Assembly: GCA_030740295.1 (NCBI GenBank)
Contig: JASLXP010000264.1
Location: 1 to 9,021 of the forward strand
Origin: Planctomycetota bacterium
Lineage (GTDB): Bacteria > Planctomycetota > PUPC01 > JACPCR01
Direction of reading: 5' to 3'
DNA: 9,021 bases
Position 1 is the first letter of the stretch. The number at the start of each line of letters is the position of its first letter. Both the position numbers and the translations under genes were made by a program. Below are positions 6,341-9,021 of this stretch, in pieces. Under the pieces are notes generated by a model. It was given only the letters and a program-made list of their open reading frames with translations, was not told where the DNA came from and searched no databases.

Positions 6341-6847
6341 ATGCCATACCTTATCGACGGCTACAACGTCATATATGCGGATGATGAGCTTGCCCAGTTC
6401 ATGAAGGACGGTCACCTTGAGCAGGCTAGAGAGAAGCTGTTGAGACTCCTTGTGCAGTTCAAGGCGGCCACAGGTAACAAAGTTTCTGTGGTCTTCGACG
6501 GCTCTTCTCCCTACGGCGGGTTACCTGTCGACGCCCGAATGGGGATCAGGATGATCTTTTCAAGGAAACCGGAGAAGGCGGATGACATCATCATGGAGGA
6601 GATCGTCCGAGAAACGAATCCGGCACAACTGATCGTGGTAAGCAGCGATCGGGAGATTCAAAAGGAGGCGTTGGAGTTCCGAGCCCGGACCCTCGATGCG
6701 CATTCCTTTCTCGATCTCATGCAGCGCTCTCTCCGGTCAAAGGCTGAACATAGCCCTGTAGAGCCCGGACAGAAATACGGCCAGCCAATCCCGCAGAGCG
6801 AAATCGATCAGTGGATGGAGATCTTCGGAGACCTTAATGAAGATTGA
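6341..6847 (+). CDS. NYN-domain ribonuclease, YacP/Rae1-like
   Basis: 168 residues, about the length of bacterial YacP/Rae1 proteins. It begins with MPYLIDGYNVIYA, where D6 and N9 are the first conserved PIN/NYN acidic site. Further motifs in family order are VSVVFDGSS (D53), EKADDIIMEEI (D81, D82) and VVSSDREI (D103), which together form the metal-binding nuclease site. The C-terminus IDQWMEIFGDLNED resembles the usual tail. Rae1 in Bacillus cleaves mRNA in a translation-dependent way at the ribosome; whether this homologue does the same is inference. The ATG at 6341 is fixed by the conserved start, with AAGGA about 10 bases upstream. Its last 11 bases overlap the VanZ-like gene, so the two are probably one transcript with coupled translation. 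All expected catalytic acids are present. Confidence 0.9.
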   Translation: MPYLIDGYNVIYADDELAQFMKDGHLEQAREKLLRLLVQFKAATGNKVSVVFDGSSPYGGLPVDARMGIRMIFSRKPEKADDIIMEEIVRETNPAQLIVVSSDREIQKEALEFRARTLDAHSFLDLMQRSLRSKAEHSPVEPGQKYGQPIPQSEIDQWMEIFGDLNED

Positions 6848-7217
6848 CCGGCCCAATCTTCGTATCCGGGTGCTCGTATGTTACTGGGCAATGCTCTTCG
6901 CATTCACAACAGTACCAACCACCTGGTTCGGGAAGGCAGCGCCCGCACACGGCACAGATAAACTCGCGCACCTGCTGGCATATTCGCTTCTGGCATTTCT
7001 GTATCTCTGGGCTCGGCACGAAGACTGCTCGAGAACCGATATTCTGAAAGCGTCACTGATTCTGCTCGCCTACGGCGCATTTGACGAGCTGCATCAGCCC
7101 ATTGTCGGCCGCACTTGTGATCTTGCTGACTTTCTCGCCGATGGATTGGGCATCTGCACGGGAATCAGTGCCCGCCTCATTTTCGCCCACCTGTGGAAGG
7201 GCGAAGCCGGTCATTGA
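6837..7217 (+). CDS. VanZ-like small membrane protein
   Basis: 126 residues with four hydrophobic segments (about 10-27, 43-59, 69-84, 97-118). The family pattern is clear: TDKLAHLLAYSLLAFLYL (40-57), then FDELHQPIVGRTCDLADFLAD (82-102), the D-E-x-H-Q ... G-R ... D-x-x-D block of VanZ-like proteins, followed by a Gly-rich last helix. VanZ itself gives low-level teicoplanin resistance; most genomic relatives have no known role, and this one should not be read as a resistance gene. The start codon lies inside the end of the NYN gene (11-base overlap), with GGAGA 6 bases upstream within that gene, indicating translational coupling. Nothing is seen downstream except about 100 bases of spacer without a clear terminator. 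Confidence 0.88.
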   Translation: MKIDRPNLRIRVLVCYWAMLFAFTTVPTTWFGKAAPAHGTDKLAHLLAYSLLAFLYLWARHEDCSRTDILKASLILLAYGAFDELHQPIVGRTCDLADFLADGLGICTGISARLIFAHLWKGEAGH

Positions 7218-7320
7218 GGGCTTGCAGATACGAATGACACCGCCTGTCCGACAGCCCATCTCCGCGAGAATTCGGGCAGGGACGGGATACTATCGATGCC
7301 TCGATTGATTCCTTATCCAG

Positions 7321-8241
7321 CTAAGGAGTAGGAGTTGAGGCTTTCTTCGCCGCCTGTGCCAATTGGTCGATCATCTTCCCCACGGCCTCTGACGGTTGCT
7401 GGGGGCGGATCACCGGCGGACGTTTGTCATAGCTCCCGCTGAGGATGCTCTGCGCGATGAAAACGATATCGAGGGAGATGTTTATATTCCCGGCTGCTTT
7501 CTTATGGAAGGCGCGTAAAGTCTCCTTCCATTTATCGTCAGATTTCGCATCCGGCTGCCGGCTCAGATGCCATTCGATAACGCCGTTGTTGAACAGGGCA
7601 ATAGGATCATTGGGCGCAAGCTGTCGGGTGATCTTGGAAAACTTCAATGCCTCCGCATTGTTCTTTGCCGCCCAGTAGGCGTTGCAGAGCTGGACCGAGC
7701 TCATGGCCAGAGTTTTGTCGCTCCAAAGCACCTTGGTATCTCTCGCTCTAATTAACCTGTCCGCCGAAAGCAGATAATTCCGTTTGTAGTAAGCAAAAAT
7801 GCCTTCCACGAAGAATTTGGCACCTATGACATACTTCTTATCCACATCCGTTTTCGCTTCGCGGTTCATCAAGTTGAGAATCTGCAGCATGGCCTTCAGG
7901 TTGCCCTTATTGGCGGCAACTTTCATCTGCTGAACGCGGTTGGTGACGGCAGGGCTGGCTGCAGACTGAACCGGGGTCTTTGTCACTTGACCGGGTGTGC
8001 CCGAGTTTGCTTTTGCCTGACCGGGATTGGCTGGAGGACTCTTCTTTCCGAATACGTTTACCAGCACAATGATGCTGAGAGGAATAATGACCAGCAGAGC
8101 GATGCCAATTTTTGGAGCAGGGCTCGAATCTGTCTGTTCTGCGGGGGTTGACTGTTCAGCCTGATTTGGCTGTTCAGCCGGGCCGGACTGGTCTGATTCG
8201 GAATGTTCTGCCTGGTCTGGTTTTTCTACCTGGTCTGACAT
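7321..8241 (-). CDS. Unrecognised single-pass membrane protein with TPR-like C-terminal domain
   Basis: 306 residues, family not recognised. Residues 1-43 are a polar, low-complexity stretch dominated by Gln, Glu, Ser and Pro with repeated AEQ and QAEQ words. One hydrophobic segment follows (about 44-64, IGIALLVIIPLSIIVLVNVF), then another Pro/Gly/Thr-rich linker to about 100. From about 103 to 260 the chain is helical and looks like TPR or Sel1-type repeats (for example NAYWAAKNNAEALKFSKITRQLAPNDPIALFNNGVIEW, given here in parts: NAYWAAKNNAEALKFSK at 187-203 and NDPIALFNNGVIEW at 211-224). The tail is Pro/Thr-rich. It is probably anchored in the inner membrane with the helical domain outside, as a scaffold or assembly factor, which is inference. 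The ATG at 8239-8241 has a purine-rich GAGAGA upstream. It stands alone and converges on the NYN-VanZ pair. Confidence 0.72.
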   Translation of the reverse strand: MSDQVEKPDQAEHSESDQSGPAEQPNQAEQSTPAEQTDSSPAPKIGIALLVIIPLSIIVLVNVFGKKSPPANPGQAKANSGTPGQVTKTPVQSAASPAVTNRVQQMKVAANKGNLKAMLQILNLMNREAKTDVDKKYVIGAKFFVEGIFAYYKRNYLLSADRLIRARDTKVLWSDKTLAMSSVQLCNAYWAAKNNAEALKFSKITRQLAPNDPIALFNNGVIEWHLSRQPDAKSDDKWKETLRAFHKKAAGNINISLDIVFIAQSILSGSYDKRPPVIRPQQPSEAVGKMIDQLAQAAKKASTPTP

Positions 8242-8556
8242 TTGTGTCTCTCGAGTGTGTAGGGGGCCTCTTTCTCAACAGTTTCCTGACAGGGCGGAGA
8301 CGGCAGAAATATGCTGAGTATTCATCTTTTCTTACTCATCCGACAGCAGGCTGCCTGAGCCGACATGCGGATCGCCATATTAAGCCTTCGAATCCGGAAC
8401 TTTACACCAGAGGAGAAGTTCCGCCCGCCATCTGCGAGAGAGTCTTGAGGTCCTGCCAGAATGGTCCGATTTCGAGGCCAGGCCCGCCAGTACTCACAAG
8501 GCGCCAAAAGCCTTCGAGACTACCGAAAACGGCAATCCCAGCGATTCTGTCAATGA
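8242..8556. other. Gene-free spacer between the membrane protein gene and the tRNA
   Basis: About 315 bases with no supportable gene. Open frames crossing it are short, and two run into the tRNA. A weak hairpin at 8498-8514 (AAGGC, 7-base loop, GCCTT) lies about 43 bases past the 3' end of the tRNA and might end its transcript, but no T tract follows. I see no clear promoter for the gene starting at 8241. Confidence 0.45.
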
Positions 8557-8629
8557 TGGGCCCTACTGGACTTGAACCAGTAACCAAGAAATTATGAGCT
8601 TCCTGCTCTGCCGATTGAGCTAAGGGCCC
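8557..8629 (-). tRNA. tRNA with CAU anticodon, most likely tRNA-Ile2
   Basis: 73 bases fold as a complete cloverleaf: 7-bp acceptor (GGGCCCT with AGGGCCC), D stem GCTC/GAGC, 5-bp anticodon stem closed by G-U pairs at both ends, loop CTCATAA, variable loop TGGTT, T arm ACTGG-TTCAAGT-CCAGT, and discriminator A73. The anticodon CAT is at 8594-8596. CAU tRNAs can be initiator Met, elongator Met or Ile2. The C4-G69 and C5-G68 pairs recognised by TilS lysidine synthetase, the GGGCCCTTAGCTCA start and the TGGTT variable loop all point to Ile2, which decodes AUA after lysidine modification. It lacks the GGG/CCC anticodon stem of initiators. CCA is not encoded. Confidence 0.93.
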
Positions 8630-8644
8630 GTTTGAAGGCGGAAA

Positions 8645-8672
8645 ATTATAGGCACGGGGCGCGGGGAAGCAA
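8645..8672 (-). promoter_or_regulatory. Promoter of the tRNA gene
   Basis: On the minus strand, TTGCTT (8667-8672), a 16-base GC-rich spacer and a perfect TATAAT (8645-8650) lie 15 bases before the first base of the tRNA, leaving a precursor leader of about 8 bases. The GC-rich spacer contrasts with an AT-rich stretch just after the -10 box. Confidence 0.75.
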
Positions 8673-8829
8673 TGGGAACAGAAATCAGAGGTCCACGGTG
8701 CTGAGGCCCAGGTCTCATTGGCGGGGGCTCAAAGGTTCTGAGGTCGCGGCACACATAGCACGTTTGATTCCCTCACCGATCTCCCTGACCATTCATTCCC
8801 CCCGAATTCCGTGTATCGCCGGTCTCACA

Positions 8830-9021
8830 ATGCAAAAGATACTGCTCCTCATCGCCCTGCTGGCTCTGCCTCTGACTGCAGAGGAATCGCCCACCTCAGA
8901 TGGGCCCGTTTCACTTCTTGATGAGCCGATCTTTCGGATTCCGGTTCTGAAAAAGCTGCCCGAGCTTGACGGCAGGTTCAGTCCGGAAGAATGGGAAGAC
9001 GCGTCCGCGCTCAGCGCGTTC
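8830..9021 (+). CDS. Exported protein, N-terminal fragment; possible CBM9-like domain (cut by window edge)
   Basis: 64 codons are visible and the frame is open to the right edge. Residues 1-17 (MQKILLLIALLALPLTA) are a Sec signal peptide with cleavage likely just after the TA at 16-17. After a short linker, the segment IPVLKKLPELDGRFSPEEWEDAS, seen from about residue 36, resembles the opening of family 9 carbohydrate-binding domains and related beta-sandwich domains (a P-x-L/I-D-G ... W-x-D-A pattern), common in exported PVC-group proteins. Only this start is visible, so the full function is unknown. ATG 8830 was chosen from the signal peptide; no convincing ribosome site or promoter is seen in the 200 bases shared with the divergent tRNA gene. 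Confidence 0.68.
   Translation, partial: MQKILLLIALLALPLTAEESPTSDGPVSLLDEPIFRIPVLKKLPELDGRFSPEEWEDASALSAF

Noticed and set aside
6207..6347. Longer form of the REC-PP2C protein starting at 6347
   Set aside because: The extra residues are unlike the acidic tail, a likely promoter lies inside the stretch, and it would overlap the start of the divergent NYN gene.
8112..8597. A plus-strand protein of about 160 residues
   Set aside because: It is antisense to the 7321-8241 gene and ends inside the tRNA; its TGLEPVT-like tail is the usual artefact of translating the reverse of a tRNA T arm.
8557..8629. tRNA used as an integration site
   Set aside because: No integrase gene and no duplicated tRNA end are visible in the window.

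Overview
The window comes from a moderately GC-rich bacterial chromosome. The best guess is the Planctomycetes-Verrucomicrobia-Lentisphaerae (PVC) group, inferred from gene content only: a Gfo/Idh/MocA oxidoreductase, a Tat-exported DUF3500-type protein, a REC-PP2C phosphatase next to a STAS protein, an NKPPG-type membrane glycosyltransferase, an exported protein that starts like a CBM9 domain, and repeat-rich gene-poor spacers. No marker gene fixes the taxon, and there is no sign of phage, plasmid or CRISPR.

Layout. 1-798 (-): a Gfo/Idh/MocA oxidoreductase that runs off the left edge. 799-1832: about 1 kb without a protein gene. It holds a direct repeat (935-991), two adjacent palindromes (1033-1097), and a cluster of hairpins (about 1098-1414) preceded on the minus strand by a near-consensus promoter (1421-1448). 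This looks like an undescribed structured RNA or a very long structured leader, and it is the most interesting part of the window. 1833-3329 (+): a polytopic glycosyltransferase-like membrane protein. 3319-4305 (-): a Tat-signal DUF3500-type protein whose 3' end overlaps the previous gene tail to tail. 4431-4787 (+) and 4797-6206 (-): a STAS anti-anti-sigma protein and a response regulator fused to an RsbU/SpoIIE-type phosphatase, convergent with only 9 bases between them. 6341-6847 and 6837-7217 (+): a YacP-type NYN ribonuclease overlapping a VanZ-like membrane protein. 7321-8241 (-): an unrecognised single-pass membrane protein with a TPR-like outer part. 8557-8629 (-): a CAU-anticodon tRNA with the features of tRNA-Ile2, with a clear promoter. 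8830-9021 (+): the start of an exported protein cut by the right edge.

How the genes work together. The STAS protein and the REC-PP2C phosphatase are the natural substrate-enzyme pair of a partner-switching pathway: the phosphatase, gated by its receiver domain, would dephosphorylate the STAS serine. The anti-sigma kinase and sensor kinase are not in the window. The NYN-VanZ pair is translationally coupled. The other genes appear to be independent units.
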